The notes below the pieces were generated by a model. It did no database searches, had not been told where the DNA came from, and was given only the letters and a program-made list of their open reading frames with translations. From NCBI RefSeq assembly GCF_001269655.1, contig NZ_LHVE01000020.1, positions 682,001 through 746,000 on the forward strand: DNA of 64,000 bases, in the 5' to 3' direction. Position 1 is the stretch's first letter; each line of letters opens with the position of its first letter. Position numbers and translations under genes: made by a program. Shown one piece after another: positions 52,279 to 61,538 of the stretch. Source of the stretch: Pseudomonas thivervalensis. GTDB lineage: Bacteria; Pseudomonadota; Gammaproteobacteria; Pseudomonadales; Pseudomonadaceae.

Positions 52279-52302
52279 AAACCCCGGAGCAATCCGGGGT
52301 TT
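52279..52302 (+). terminator. Intrinsic terminator with GCAA tetraloop
   Basis: A perfect ten-base stem AAACCCCGGA/TCCGGGGTTT closes on a GCAA loop. The T run is short. It ends the gltP unit before the next promoter. Confidence 0.78.
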
Positions 52303-52356
52303 GTCGTTTCTGCCAGCCCCGCTATCATTCGCGGCATCTTCCGGGGGATTTAACCG

Positions 52357-53586
52357 ATGCTCAATGGCCTGTGGCTTGGCTTCTTTATCGTGGCAGCCGT
52401 GTCGGCGCTGGCGCAGTGGTTGATCGGCGGCAACGCCGGGATCTTCGCGGCCATGGTGGAAAGCATTTTCGCCATGGCCAAGCTGTCGGTGGAGGTGATG
52501 GTCCTGCTGTTCGGCACCTTGACCCTGTGGCTGGGCTTCCTGCGCATCGCTGAAAAAGCCGGCATCGTCGACTGGCTGGCCAAGGCCCTCGGCCCGCTGT
52601 TCTTGCGCTTGATGCCGGAAGTGCCCGCCGGCCACCCGGCGATCGGCCTGATCACCCTCAACTTCGCCGCCAACGGCCTGGGGCTGGACAACGCGGCCAC
52701 CCCCATCGGCCTCAAGGCCATGCGCGCCCTGCAAGACCTCAACCCCAGCCCGACCATCGCCAGCAATGCGCAGATCCTGTTCCTGGTGCTCAACGCCTCG
52801 TCGCTGACGCTGCTACCGGTGACCATCTTCATGTACCGCGCCCAGCAAGGCGCGCCGGACCCGACCCTGGTGTTCCTGCCGATCCTGCTCGCCACCAGCG
52901 CCTCGACCCTGATGGGGCTGCTGTCCGTGGCGTTCATGCAGCGCCTGCGCCTGTGGGACCCGGTGGTGCTCGCTTACCTGATTCCGGGCGCGTTGGTGTT
53001 GGGCGGTTTCATGGCACTGCTGGCGACGCTCTCGGCCACGGCGCTGGCCGGGCTGTCATCGATCCTCGGCAACCTGACGCTGTTTGGCCTGATCATCCTG
53101 TTCCTGGTGGTGGGCGCACTGCGCAAGGTCAAGGTGTATGAAGCCTTTGTCGAAGGCGCCAAAGAAGGGTTCGACGTTGCCAAGAGCTTGCTGCCCTACT
53201 TGGTGGCCATGCTCTGCGCCGTCGGTGTGTTGCGGGCGTCGGGGGCGCTGGATTTCGGCCTGGACGGCATTCGCCACCTGGTGCAGTGGGCCGGCCTGGA
53301 CACGCGTTTCGTCGATGCCTTGCCGACTGCCATGGTCAAGCCGTTCTCCGGCAGCGCCGCCCGGGCGATGTTGATCGAGACCATGAAAACCTCCGGCGTG
53401 GACAGCTTCCCGGCCCTGGTGGCGGCGACCATCCAGGGCAGCACCGAGACCACGTTCTACGTACTGGCGGTCTATTTCGGCGCCGTGGGCATCCAGCGGG
53501 CGCGGCATGCCGTGGGCTGTGCGCTGCTGGCGGAGTTGGCCGGGGTCGTGGCAGCGATTGGCGTTTGCTACTGGTTCTTTGGCTGA
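52357..53586 (+). CDS. Nucleoside-recognition (SpmA-SpmB-like) membrane protein
   Basis: A 409-residue inner-membrane protein with about ten helices. It contains two gate-like (nucleoside recognition) domains in one chain, like SpmA fused to SpmB of spore formers: FAANGLGLDNAATPIGLKAM in the first half and KPFSGSAARAMLIETM plus GSTETTFYVLAVYFGAVG in the second. The family is probably a transporter but the substrate is not established. The ATG is preceded by GGGGGA. It stands alone between gltP and a convergent membrane gene. Confidence 0.85.
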   Translation: MLNGLWLGFFIVAAVSALAQWLIGGNAGIFAAMVESIFAMAKLSVEVMVLLFGTLTLWLGFLRIAEKAGIVDWLAKALGPLFLRLMPEVPAGHPAIGLITLNFAANGLGLDNAATPIGLKAMRALQDLNPSPTIASNAQILFLVLNASSLTLLPVTIFMYRAQQGAPDPTLVFLPILLATSASTLMGLLSVAFMQRLRLWDPVVLAYLIPGALVLGGFMALLATLSATALAGLSSILGNLTLFGLIILFLVVGALRKVKVYEAFVEGAKEGFDVAKSLLPYLVAMLCAVGVLRASGALDFGLDGIRHLVQWAGLDTRFVDALPTAMVKPFSGSAARAMLIETMKTSGVDSFPALVAATIQGSTETTFYVLAVYFGAVGIQRARHAVGCALLAELAGVVAAIGVCYWFFG

Positions 53587-53622
53587 CCGGTGGGTTTGCT
53601 CGCGATAGGGTCCGAAGGACCT

Positions 53623-54630
53623 TCAGTCCGTCACCTCGAAACGCAGCACGCCGATCATCTGGCCGTTTTCCGTGAGCACCCGCACCTGCCATTTGCCGGT
53701 CGGGTTGTCCGGGAAGTTCTGCTTGTGGGTCCAGGCGCGATAGCCTTCCTTGCGCCCGCCGTGGATGTCCAGGGCGATGCGGTCGACTTCTTTGCCGTTG
53801 AACTGCCAGACGTGATAAATCCGCTCGTCGAGCCCACGCGGTGCGTTGATGGCCGTGTAGGCGTACAGGCCATTGCCGCGAATCTGCGCCGCGCTGACCT
53901 GCTTGAGACTGGCGCCCGGCGTGCGGTCCTCCACTTGAGTGCTGATCGCCACTTCGGTCATCCACAGCGTGGCCGGCGGCACCCAGGAGCGCAGCACCCA
54001 GCCGGCGGCGCCAATTCCCACGGTGATGCAGAGGATCGCCAGGGCGTTGCGCACGGTGCGGATCGGGAAGATCGAGGCCAGGCTGGGGAACGACAGCAGC
54101 ATGGCAATGCCCAGGGCCAGCTTGAAGCTCTGGTCGGTGGTCAGGTGCAAGATGACCGGCAACGCGGTGAGCAGGGCGGCGAACAGCGTCAGCGTGTGCA
54201 ACGCCAGGAACGCCCAGCGCCGGGGCGCCAGCCATTTGTAATACAGCGGGTCGGTGATCGAGATCAGCGCCGCGATCGTCAGCAGGCCAGTGAAAAGCAG
54301 CTGGCTGCTGTTCCAGGTGGTGGTGATGAAGAAAAACGGCAGGACGAAAAACAGGCTTTCCTGGTGAATCATCTGCGTGGCGTAGCGCAACAGCGGCTGG
54401 GGAATTTCTCGCTTGAAAATCCGCGTGAACAGCCGGGTCATGCTGTTCTCCACCATCAGCCAGAGCCAGCTCACCAGCATCATGATGGCGATCCAGGTCG
54501 CCAGGCCCTGCTGGCGGTCCACCAGCATGAAACTGCCGACCCCGGAGATGAACCCCCCGAGCGCAATGACCCCTGGGTAGCGCTTCATCAATTCAAGGAT
54601 GCGCTGGATATAGACCGTCAGGTTTTGCAT
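53623..54630 (-). CDS. DUF5924/DUF2914 membrane protein
   Basis: A 335-residue protein with about seven or eight hydrophobic segments in the first 230 residues (LYYKWLAPRRWAFLALHTLTLFAALL) and a soluble C-terminal domain (about 240-335). The C-terminal domain reads VWQFNGKEVDRIALDIHGGR and TGKWQVRVLTENGQMIGVLRF, the DUF2914 pattern. The soluble part should face the periplasm. The function is unknown. It is convergent with the previous gene. Confidence 0.8.
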   Translation of the reverse strand: MQNLTVYIQRILELMKRYPGVIALGGFISGVGSFMLVDRQQGLATWIAIMMLVSWLWLMVENSMTRLFTRIFKREIPQPLLRYATQMIHQESLFFVLPFFFITTTWNSSQLLFTGLLTIAALISITDPLYYKWLAPRRWAFLALHTLTLFAALLTALPVILHLTTDQSFKLALGIAMLLSFPSLASIFPIRTVRNALAILCITVGIGAAGWVLRSWVPPATLWMTEVAISTQVEDRTPGASLKQVSAAQIRGNGLYAYTAINAPRGLDERIYHVWQFNGKEVDRIALDIHGGRKEGYRAWTHKQNFPDNPTGKWQVRVLTENGQMIGVLRFEVTD

Positions 54631-54723
54631 TCAGTGGTTTCACAGTAAGTCGTAGGAAATATCCCTGACAGAGTATCGCCAGGACAGCGATGTGACGAGT
54701 GCTCTTGTGGCTTGGCACCGCCC

Positions 54724-54828
54724 TGTAGGAGCTGCCGAAGACTGCGATCTTTTGATCTTGATCTTTCACTTGAGATTCAAGCGTCAGGGGAAAGATCGCA
54801 GCCTCGTTGCACTCGTCAGCTCCTACGC
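54724..54828. repeat. Inverted repeat of the GTAGGAGCTGC type
   Basis: GTAGGAGCTGCCGA-GACTGCGATCTTT on the left faces AAAGATCGCAGCC ... GTCAGCTCCTAC on the right. This is a frequent P. fluorescens-group intergenic repeat. It overlaps the last codons of the M16 peptidase gene by 13 bases. Confidence 0.82.
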
Positions 54829-56195
54829 CGGCGTACCCTCCACATCACCAATCCGAGCAACAACAACCCCAGCAAACCAGCCATCCCCCAAACGAACTCG
54901 TCATCACTGAGCAACGGCTTCTCGATGCGCAGGTAACCCGGGTCCTTGAGCAGTTCGCGCAGGGCCACGTTGGCCTGTTCCAGGCTCACCTCCTGCAGGC
55001 GGACGGCCGGGTTGGCGAAGCGGCCGTCTTCGTAGTCCCCCAGTGCGCCCCAGTAGTAATCGGCCAATGCGCTGTTGCCTTGAACCGCCCAGGACTGATG
55101 GGCAATGGCCGCGCGTTTGATGCGCACGAAACTGGCGGGGTCCAGGCCATCCTTGAGCAAGGCCTTGCGCATTTCCTCCAGCGCCTGCTCGGCTTCGGGC
55201 AAGTCTTCGCGGGACAGGTCGGCGTTCAGGCTGAAAAAGCCGACGCCGCCGAACACTTCACGTTCGGTCCACGGTCCGTAGGACAGGCTGCGGTCCAGGC
55301 GCAATTGGCGATAGAGCGCCCAATCCAGGTAATCCTTGAGCAGGTCGAACGTCTCGTCATGCTGCTCGTCCAGCACCGGTTCCGGGAACAGCCAATGCAG
55401 CTTGGCGCTGTCGCCGACCAGGCCACGGGTCAGGTTGCGCTTGGTGACCGCCTTGTAGCGGATCTGCGACAGCGCCTCGTGGGCGCTGGGCTCCACCGGC
55501 TCGAGTTCGCCAAAGGCGCGTTCCAGATAGGCCGGCAGCAGGCGGTCGAGATCGCCGACCACGATCAGGGTCATGTTGTTCGGTGCGTACCAGGTCTTGC
55601 GCACGTGTTCGAGGCGGGCGAGGGTATGGCGCTGGACCTCGGCCCGTTCCGCGCAGCGCAGGCCCAACTCAACCGCAAGCTGGTTGCTGGCCTTGTGCCC
55701 CAGATCCTGGTGATCGAGCCAGCGTTGCAGGTGGGTGTAGTGGCCGCCGTCTTCGCGTTCCACCACCCGCTTGGCTGCTTCCAGGGCCTTTTCATCGATA
55801 CGGGTGCGGGTCAACAGCGCCAGCAGCAGGTCCAGGACCTTGCGTTGATTGCGTGCCGGCGCCTCGATGACGAACGTGGTGTCGGCGTTGCTGGTGAAGG
55901 CGTTCCACTCGCCACCCAAGGCCTGCATGCGCTCTTCCAGGCCGCCTTCGCCACTTTCGTCGACACCGCTGAACAGCAGGTGTTCGAGCAGGTGCGGCAG
56001 CTCTTTGTCGGCGCAATTGAAATCGTCCAGGCCCACGCCGACCACCAGCCGGATCGCCACATGCCCGCGCTCGGTGCCAGGCTTGAGCAGCAGTTGCATG
56101 CCGTTGGGCAGCGTATAGCCTTCGACCTGGAACCGGTCCAGGGCAACCACGGGCAGTGAGCCGAGCAAAAGAAAGGCGAGCAACAGACAACGCAT
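54816..56195 (-). CDS. M16-family metallopeptidase, membrane-anchored
   Basis: A 459-residue zinc peptidase. A signal peptide (MRCLLLAFLLLGSLPVVA) precedes the M16 domain. The inverted zinc motif HxxEH is in LPHLLEHLLFSG, with the distal glutamate probably in RVVEREDGGHY. The inactive-type second half follows (VVGDLDRLLPAYLERAFGEL). A C-terminal helix (GMAGLLGLLLLGLVMWRV) and basic tail anchor it in the inner membrane, facing the periplasm. The last codons lie within a repeat element. The substrate is unknown. Confidence 0.86.
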   Translation of the reverse strand: MRCLLLAFLLLGSLPVVALDRFQVEGYTLPNGMQLLLKPGTERGHVAIRLVVGVGLDDFNCADKELPHLLEHLLFSGVDESGEGGLEERMQALGGEWNAFTSNADTTFVIEAPARNQRKVLDLLLALLTRTRIDEKALEAAKRVVEREDGGHYTHLQRWLDHQDLGHKASNQLAVELGLRCAERAEVQRHTLARLEHVRKTWYAPNNMTLIVVGDLDRLLPAYLERAFGELEPVEPSAHEALSQIRYKAVTKRNLTRGLVGDSAKLHWLFPEPVLDEQHDETFDLLKDYLDWALYRQLRLDRSLSYGPWTEREVFGGVGFFSLNADLSREDLPEAEQALEEMRKALLKDGLDPASFVRIKRAAIAHQSWAVQGNSALADYYWGALGDYEDGRFANPAVRLQEVSLEQANVALRELLKDPGYLRIEKPLLSDDEFVWGMAGLLGLLLLGLVMWRVRRRRS

Positions 56196-56394
56196 AAGGG
56201 CTTCCTGGCGGCTGAGTGGTCCATGGTGCCGGGCGGGCCGTCATCGGCGGAGTGTCGCCCGGAGTCGGCTCGCTCCCCCTATCGAATCTATGCGGTGTTC
56301 ATGACAACGGGAGCAGGCGGGCCGGTGAACGCTTTCAGGCCCGGGCCACTGTTTTTGACTGACATTGTTACTGACTGACCAATGCGCCAGTCGT

Positions 56395-58053
56395 TCACGG
56401 CGAATGGGTAATGTCGGAAATTTCATCGACCGCCAGCGCGCCGATCTCGGACGTTTCCAACACCACATAGGCACTGCCGCAAAACAGCGAATTGAGGCGC
56501 CTCATGTCGGCGATCAGCTCCAAGTGCAGGGAACTGGTCTCCAGGCTTTGTACGACTTTGCGCTGCAAGCGGCTGACATGGGCGTGGGCCATGCGCCGTT
56601 CCTGCGCCCGAAAGCGACGTTTCTCACGCAGCAACTGCCGGGCGCTTTCCCGGTCGGCGCTGAGGAATACCGACAAGCCCAGCCGCAGGTTGGCGATCAA
56701 GTGGCTGTGCAGCCCCGCCAATTCCTCCAGGCCGACCTCGGAAAAGGAGCGGCGCTGCGAGGTTTTCTGCTGCTGGACCTTGCGCAACATGCGCTCGATG
56801 AGGTCGCTGGCCAGCTTGAGGTTGATCGCCAACTCGATGATTTCCGCCCAGCGGCGGCTGTCCTGTTCGCTGAGGTCCTCACGGGGCATCTGCGCCATGT
56901 ACAACTTGATGGCACTGCACAGCGCCTCGACGTCATCGCTCATGCGCCGCACGTCCTGGGTCACCGCCGTTTGCGCACCGCGCAGCACGTCCAGCATGGC
57001 TTCGAGCATGTTTTCGATCAGGTCGCCAATGCGCAAGGTCTCCCGGGCCGCGTTTGCCAGGGCCAGGCTCGGGGTGGCGAGCGCCGTAGGGTCAAGGTGG
57101 CGAGGCTTGGCCGTGCCGTTGGTTTCGGGCCGTTCCGGCAGCAGCCAGGCACAGAGCCGGGCCATCGGGCCGACGCTGGGCAGCAACACCAGGCAGCGCA
57201 CGGAGTTGTAGAGCAGATGAAAGCCGATCACCGTTTCCTGGGGGCTGAAATCCAGGCTATCGAGCCAGCCCACCAGCGGATCGAGCACCGGAATGATCAA
57301 CACCAGCCCGATCAGCTTGTACAACAAGCTGCCCAGCGCCACTTGGCGTCCGGCGGTGTTCTGCATGCTGGTGCTGAGGAACGCCAGGATGCCGCTGCCG
57401 ATGTTGGCACCGATCACCAGACCGATGGCCACCGGCAGGCTGATCACCGCGGCGCCGGCCAGTGTCGCGGTCAGCAGCACGGCGGCCAGGCTGGAATAGG
57501 AGATCATCGCGAACAGCGCGCCGACCAGGGCATCGAGCAGGATGTCGCCGGTCAGCGAGGCGAAGATCACTTTCACGCCTTGGGCATGGGTGATGGGCGC
57601 GGCGGCTTCGACGATCAATTGCAGCGCCAGGATGATCAGGCCCAGCCCGATACTGACCCGGCCCATTTGCCCGACGCGGGTCTGTTTGCGCGAGAGGAAA
57701 AAAATCACCCCGAGGAAAATCAGCAGCGGTGACAGCCACGACAGGTCGAGGGTCAGCACCCGTGCCATCAGCGCGGTACCGACGTCGGCGCCGAGCATGG
57801 TCGCCAGGGCGGGGGTCAGCGCCATCAGGCCTTGGCCGACGAACGAGGTGACGAGCATGGCCGTGGCGTTGCTGCTCTGGACCATGGCCGTGACCATGAT
57901 CCCCGCGATAAACGCCAGCCAGCGCCGGGACATATTCTGGCCAATGACATGGCGCAGGTTCGAGCCGTAGACCCGCAGGATGCCGGTACGCACGATATGC
58001 GTGCCCCAGATCAGCAGGGCCACGGCGGAGAGCAAATTGAGCAGGGTCAGCAT
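56395..58053 (-). CDS. Na/Pi cotransporter family protein with PhoU-like domain
   Basis: A 552-residue inner-membrane protein. The N-terminal 310 residues form two inverted NptA-like repeats, with MVQSSNATAMLVTSFV (QSS motif) in the first and ISYSSLAAVLLTATLAG (degenerate) in the second. The C-terminal 200 residues are helical and PhoU-like. It is similar to YjbB of E. coli, which exports phosphate. The ATG at 58053 with AGGGGG upstream is chosen over a TTG at 58086. No phosphate regulator box was seen. Confidence 0.87.
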   Translation of the reverse strand: MLTLLNLLSAVALLIWGTHIVRTGILRVYGSNLRHVIGQNMSRRWLAFIAGIMVTAMVQSSNATAMLVTSFVGQGLMALTPALATMLGADVGTALMARVLTLDLSWLSPLLIFLGVIFFLSRKQTRVGQMGRVSIGLGLIILALQLIVEAAAPITHAQGVKVIFASLTGDILLDALVGALFAMISYSSLAAVLLTATLAGAAVISLPVAIGLVIGANIGSGILAFLSTSMQNTAGRQVALGSLLYKLIGLVLIIPVLDPLVGWLDSLDFSPQETVIGFHLLYNSVRCLVLLPSVGPMARLCAWLLPERPETNGTAKPRHLDPTALATPSLALANAARETLRIGDLIENMLEAMLDVLRGAQTAVTQDVRRMSDDVEALCSAIKLYMAQMPREDLSEQDSRRWAEIIELAINLKLASDLIERMLRKVQQQKTSQRRSFSEVGLEELAGLHSHLIANLRLGLSVFLSADRESARQLLREKRRFRAQERRMAHAHVSRLQRKVVQSLETSSLHLELIADMRRLNSLFCGSAYVVLETSEIGALAVDEISDITHSP

Positions 58054-58222
58054 GAGAGGCCCCCTGTTAGCGTCCCAAAGGAACAAATTGACGATGCCAC
58101 ATTCTTCGTTCTTGTACTTAAGCTGTAGTTGGCGAACGGTTCGGGCGCCAGCATTGCACAGCTAAAGAATCGATTGAAACAAAACTGTCATGAAAATACA
58201 TTCCTCGAAAACACCCAAACCC

Positions 58223-58317
58223 CCTGTGGGAGCGAGCCTGCTCGCGATAGCGGTCTGAAAGCCAAGGAAGATATTGACGGTCATGGCCTCATCGCGAGCA
58301 AGCTCGCTCCCACAGGT
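58223..58317. repeat. BIME: paired inverted REP elements
   Basis: CTGTGGGAGCGAGCCTGCTC and CGCGAGCAAGCTCGCTCCCACAG face each other about 50 bases apart, between the TerC and Na/Pi genes. Confidence 0.88.
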
Positions 58318-58349
58318 ATTGCTTCCGGCCGCTTTCCTGCTGGCATGAA

Positions 58350-58372
58350 AAAGGGGCTCCAAGAGCCCCTTT
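58350..58372 (-). terminator. Intrinsic terminator after the terC-like gene
   Basis: The perfect stem AAAGGGGCTC/GAGCCCCTTT around CAA is followed on the minus strand by a T run (TTTTTCATG). It is 20 bases past the stop. Confidence 0.85.
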
Positions 58373-58391
58373 CATTCACTGCCCCATACCG

Positions 58392-59159
58392 TTACTGACC
58401 CGGCATGTCCTTGCGCAGTTTCACCGGATCCTGCTGCTTGCGCTTGCGTGCAATCGCGGTGCGCATCTTGATGTTGACCGCTTCCACCGCCAGGGAGAAC
58501 GCCATGGCGAAGTAGACATAGCCTTTTGGCACGTGCACGTCGAACGACTCGGCGATCAGGACGGTACCGACCACCAGCAGGAACGACAGCGCCAGCATCT
58601 TCAGCGACGGGTGCTTGTCGATGAACGTGCTGATGGTGCCCGAAGCCAGCATCATCACCAGCACGGCGACGACGATTGCCGCGACCATGACCGGTACGTG
58701 GGAGACCATGCCGACCGCGGTAATGACCGAGTCCAGGGAGAACACGATGTCGATGATCGCGATCTGGATGATGGTGTAGATGAAATTGCCGCCCTTGCCT
58801 GAAGGCTCGTCGTTGCTTTCATCTTCGCCTTCCAGCGCGTGGTACATCTCCTGGGAGCTTTTCCACAGCAGGAACAGGCCACCGAAGAACAGGATCAGGT
58901 CACGACCGGAGATGCCCTGGCCGAACACTTCGAACAAATCGGCCGTCAGGCGCATGACCCAGGTGATGGACAGCAGCAACAGGATCCGCGTGACCATGGC
59001 CAGCGCCAGGCCGAAGATTCGGGTGCGCGCCTGCATGTGCTTGGGCATGCGGCTGACCAGGATCGAGATCATGATGATGTTGTCGATGCCCAGGACGATT
59101 TCCAGGGCGGTCAGGGTAAAGAAGGCAACCCAGATTTCCGGGTTGGTCAGCCATTCCAT
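58392..59159 (-). CDS. TerC-family integral membrane protein
   Basis: A 255-residue inner-membrane protein with about seven helices. The TerC signature acidic residues are in FTLTALEIVLGIDNIIMISIL and IAIIDIVFSLDSVITAVGMV. This family includes metal exporters such as Alx/MeeF-type manganese transporters and tellurium-resistance proteins. Without a yybP-ykoY riboswitch or other clue, the ion is not assigned. The tail is basic (ARKRKQQDPVKLRKD). Confidence 0.87.
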   Translation of the reverse strand: MEWLTNPEIWVAFFTLTALEIVLGIDNIIMISILVSRMPKHMQARTRIFGLALAMVTRILLLLSITWVMRLTADLFEVFGQGISGRDLILFFGGLFLLWKSSQEMYHALEGEDESNDEPSGKGGNFIYTIIQIAIIDIVFSLDSVITAVGMVSHVPVMVAAIVVAVLVMMLASGTISTFIDKHPSLKMLALSFLLVVGTVLIAESFDVHVPKGYVYFAMAFSLAVEAVNIKMRTAIARKRKQQDPVKLRKDMPGQ

Positions 59160-59236
59160 GTGAGTTCCTTTGAGCGAGTGTTAGGCCGCGCCGCGCCTTC
59201 GGTGACCCGACAGGGGCGGCGCAGCGGGCATTGCTT

Positions 59237-60544
59237 TTATAGAGTGCTGAACAGCGGAAAAATCCCCATCAGCAAGGCGGCGAACATTATGCACAGGCAA
59301 ACCAGTACTGCCCACTTCAAGGTGAAGCGCTGGTGATCGCCGAACTCGATCCCGGCCAAGGCTACCAGCAGGTAAGTCGACGGAACCAGTGGGCTCAACA
59401 GGTGGACGGGCTGGCCGACGATGGAGGCACGGGCCATTTCCACGGCGGTGATGCCGTAATGGCTGGCTGCTTCGGCCAAAACCGGTAACACCCCGTAATA
59501 AAATGCATCGTTAGACATGAAGAAAGTGAACGGCATGCTCACCAATGCGGTGATCACCGCCAGGTAAGGACCGAGGAAATCCGGGATGACCGCCAACAGG
59601 CTCTTGGACATGGCGTCGACCATGCCAGTACCGGACAGGATGCCGGTGAAGATCCCCGCCGCGAAAATCAGCCCGACCACCGCCAATACGCTGCCGGCGT
59701 GCGCCGCGACGCGGTCTTTCTGCTGTTGCAGGCACGGGTAGTTGACGATCATCGCGATACTGAAGGCCACCATGAACAGCACCGGCAACGGCAACAAGCC
59801 GGCGATCAAGGTGCACATCAGAGCCAGGGTCAGCGCGCCGTTGAACCAGATCAGCTTCGGACGGCGGGCGTCCGGGAACTGGGACACGCTGATTTCGCTG
59901 TGATCGATCTCGTCGCCCGCCAGGTGCAATTCACCCAGGCGCGCACGCTCGCGTTTGCCGTACATGTAGGAAATCGCCAGGATCGCGGCAACACCGGCCA
60001 GCATGGCGGGGATCATCGGCACGAAGATGTCGGACGGGTCCACGTGCAGCGCACTGGCTGCCCGGGCCGTCGGGCCGCCCCACGGGGTCATGTTCATCAC
60101 GCCGCCGGCGAGGATGATCAGGCCGGCCATGATGCGCGGGCTCATGCCGATGCGGCTGTAGAGCGGCAGCATCGCGGCCACGCAGATCATGTAAGTGGTC
60201 GCGCCGTCACCATCAAGGGAAACGACGAGCGCCAGGACGGCGGTACCGACCGAAACTTTCAACGGGTCGCCCTTGACCAGCTTGAGGATCTTGCGCACGG
60301 CCGGGTCGAACAGGCCGGAATCGATCATCAGGGCGAAATAGAGAATTGCGAACATCAGCATCACCCCGGTCGGGGCGAGCTTGGTGATGCCTTCGAGCAT
60401 CATCGGGCCGATCTTCGGCGCGAAACCACCGAACAGGGCGAACAAAATCGGGATGATGATCAGGGCGATCAGCGCGGACAGGCGCTTGGTCATGATCAGG
60501 AACATGAACGTGATGACCATGGCGAAGCCAAGGAAAGTCAGCAT
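59237..60544 (-). CDS. Citrate-metal/proton symporter (CitMHS family)
   Basis: A 435-residue inner-membrane carrier with about twelve helices. Family blocks are VVSLDGDGATTYMICVAAMLPLY, GGVMNMTPWGGPTARAASAL, FAAGIFTGILSGTGMVDAM and MPFTFFMSNDAFYYGVLPVLAE. CitM/CitH relatives take up citrate bound to a divalent metal. It is monocistronic. No two-component regulator is adjacent in this window. The metal preference cannot be read. Confidence 0.9.
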   Translation of the reverse strand: MLTFLGFAMVITFMFLIMTKRLSALIALIIIPILFALFGGFAPKIGPMMLEGITKLAPTGVMLMFAILYFALMIDSGLFDPAVRKILKLVKGDPLKVSVGTAVLALVVSLDGDGATTYMICVAAMLPLYSRIGMSPRIMAGLIILAGGVMNMTPWGGPTARAASALHVDPSDIFVPMIPAMLAGVAAILAISYMYGKRERARLGELHLAGDEIDHSEISVSQFPDARRPKLIWFNGALTLALMCTLIAGLLPLPVLFMVAFSIAMIVNYPCLQQQKDRVAAHAGSVLAVVGLIFAAGIFTGILSGTGMVDAMSKSLLAVIPDFLGPYLAVITALVSMPFTFFMSNDAFYYGVLPVLAEAASHYGITAVEMARASIVGQPVHLLSPLVPSTYLLVALAGIEFGDHQRFTLKWAVLVCLCIMFAALLMGIFPLFSTL

Positions 60545-60819
60545 GGGAAATACTCCAGGCGTGGCGCGGCTATGAAATGCGAACCGGACAGGTCAGCGCA
60601 GGATGCAGAGCACGGGGCGGACGGATGGAGTGGGTGCAGCGGGACGGGTAGCAGCGGACATCGGAATCACCATTGTTGTTGTTAAAAAGGCCGCACGAGC
60701 ATCAGGAAAGCTCGCTGTAGGCCACCGGTCTATTGCCGGTAGGTGGGGCGATCCTAATCGCGCAAGCTTTCAGCAGCCTTTCGCCGCAGCAATGGCTGAT
60801 GGCTGGCCAAGCGAGCCTG

Positions 60820-60998
60820 TGTTGCTGTGTGTTGCTGTGTTGCTGGTGTTGCTGGTGTTGCTGGTGTTGCTGTGTTGCTGTGTTGCTGTGTTGCTGATGT
60901 TGCTGATGTTGCTGATGTTGCTGATGTTGCTGATGTTGCTGATGTTGCTGATGTTGCTGATGTTGCTGATGTTGCTGATGTTGCTGATGTTGCTGGTG
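60820..60998. repeat. Minisatellite of TTGCTGATG and variant units
   Basis: An uninterrupted tract of TTGCTG-based units: eight-base TTGCTGTG copies, nine-base TTGCTGGTG copies, more TTGCTGTG, then eleven TTGCTGATG copies (60891-60989) and a closing TTGCTGGTG. It lies in the 570-base gap between citMHS and the dioxygenase gene, outside any recognised gene. The number of copies probably varies among strains. Confidence 0.9.
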
Positions 60999-61010
60999 GT
61001 TGCAGTGCTT

Positions 61011-61106
61011 TTGTGGCGAGGGAGCTTGCTCCCGCTGGGCTGCGAAGCGGCCCCAGGATTTTGCGGCCGCTGCGCGACCGAGCGGGAGCAAGCTCCCTCG
61101 CCACAA
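61011..61106. repeat. BIME: paired inverted REP elements
   Basis: GGCGAGGGAGCTTGCTCCCG and its inverted copy follow the minisatellite directly and end eight bases before the dioxygenase stop. Confidence 0.88.
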
Positions 61107-61114
61107 GGGGTAAA

Positions 61115-61453
61115 TCAGGTTTTTGCTTTGAAGGCTGAAAGATTCAACGGTCGCACCGCGCCCATCCAGATCGCATGTTCGGTATGGTCGATCAGGTCAT
61201 CGCCGGTTTCCGGGTGCAGGAAAATCACCAGGCCCTTGCGATTGAGCGCCAGCCACGGCAGGACCACGCCGATGTACTGCGGATCGAACGCCAACTGACA
61301 GCTCCAGTCCGGGTGCGGGCCGACCGGGCGTTGGTGGACGCGGCCCATTTTCAGCGGGAACAACTGCGCCGCTTCCTCACACAGGGCTCGCGCCTGGTCG
61401 AGGGTGTTGGCGTCGAAATACACGTGGGCGTGGTAACCCTTGATCCGTTGCAT
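61115..61453 (-). CDS. DOPA 4,5-dioxygenase-family protein
   Basis: A 112-residue protein of the DOPA-dioxygenase family (PF08883). It reads IKGYHAHVYFDANTLDQARALCEEA, with histidines in YHAHVYF, GRVHQRPVGPHPDWSCQLAF and FLHPETGDDLIDHTEHAIWMG that fit the family's metal site. The plant and fungal enzyme opens catechol rings; the bacterial substrate is not known. It is divergent from the NAD(P)-binding protein gene at 61539. Confidence 0.87.
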   Translation of the reverse strand: MQRIKGYHAHVYFDANTLDQARALCEEAAQLFPLKMGRVHQRPVGPHPDWSCQLAFDPQYIGVVLPWLALNRKGLVIFLHPETGDDLIDHTEHAIWMGAVRPLNLSAFKAKT

Positions 61454-61538
61454 CGGTCACTCCTTGATAAAGAGGCGAACCCTCTTGGTTTCCTGCGGGT
61501 CAGAGCCTTTACAGGCGGGACAACGAGGAAAAACAGCC

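Noticed and set aside
60603..61298. Frames reading LLMLLM, VADVAD or QHQQHQ across 60820-61000.
   Set aside because: They come from the nine-base minisatellite and the adjoining REP element; no ribosome site or family text is present.
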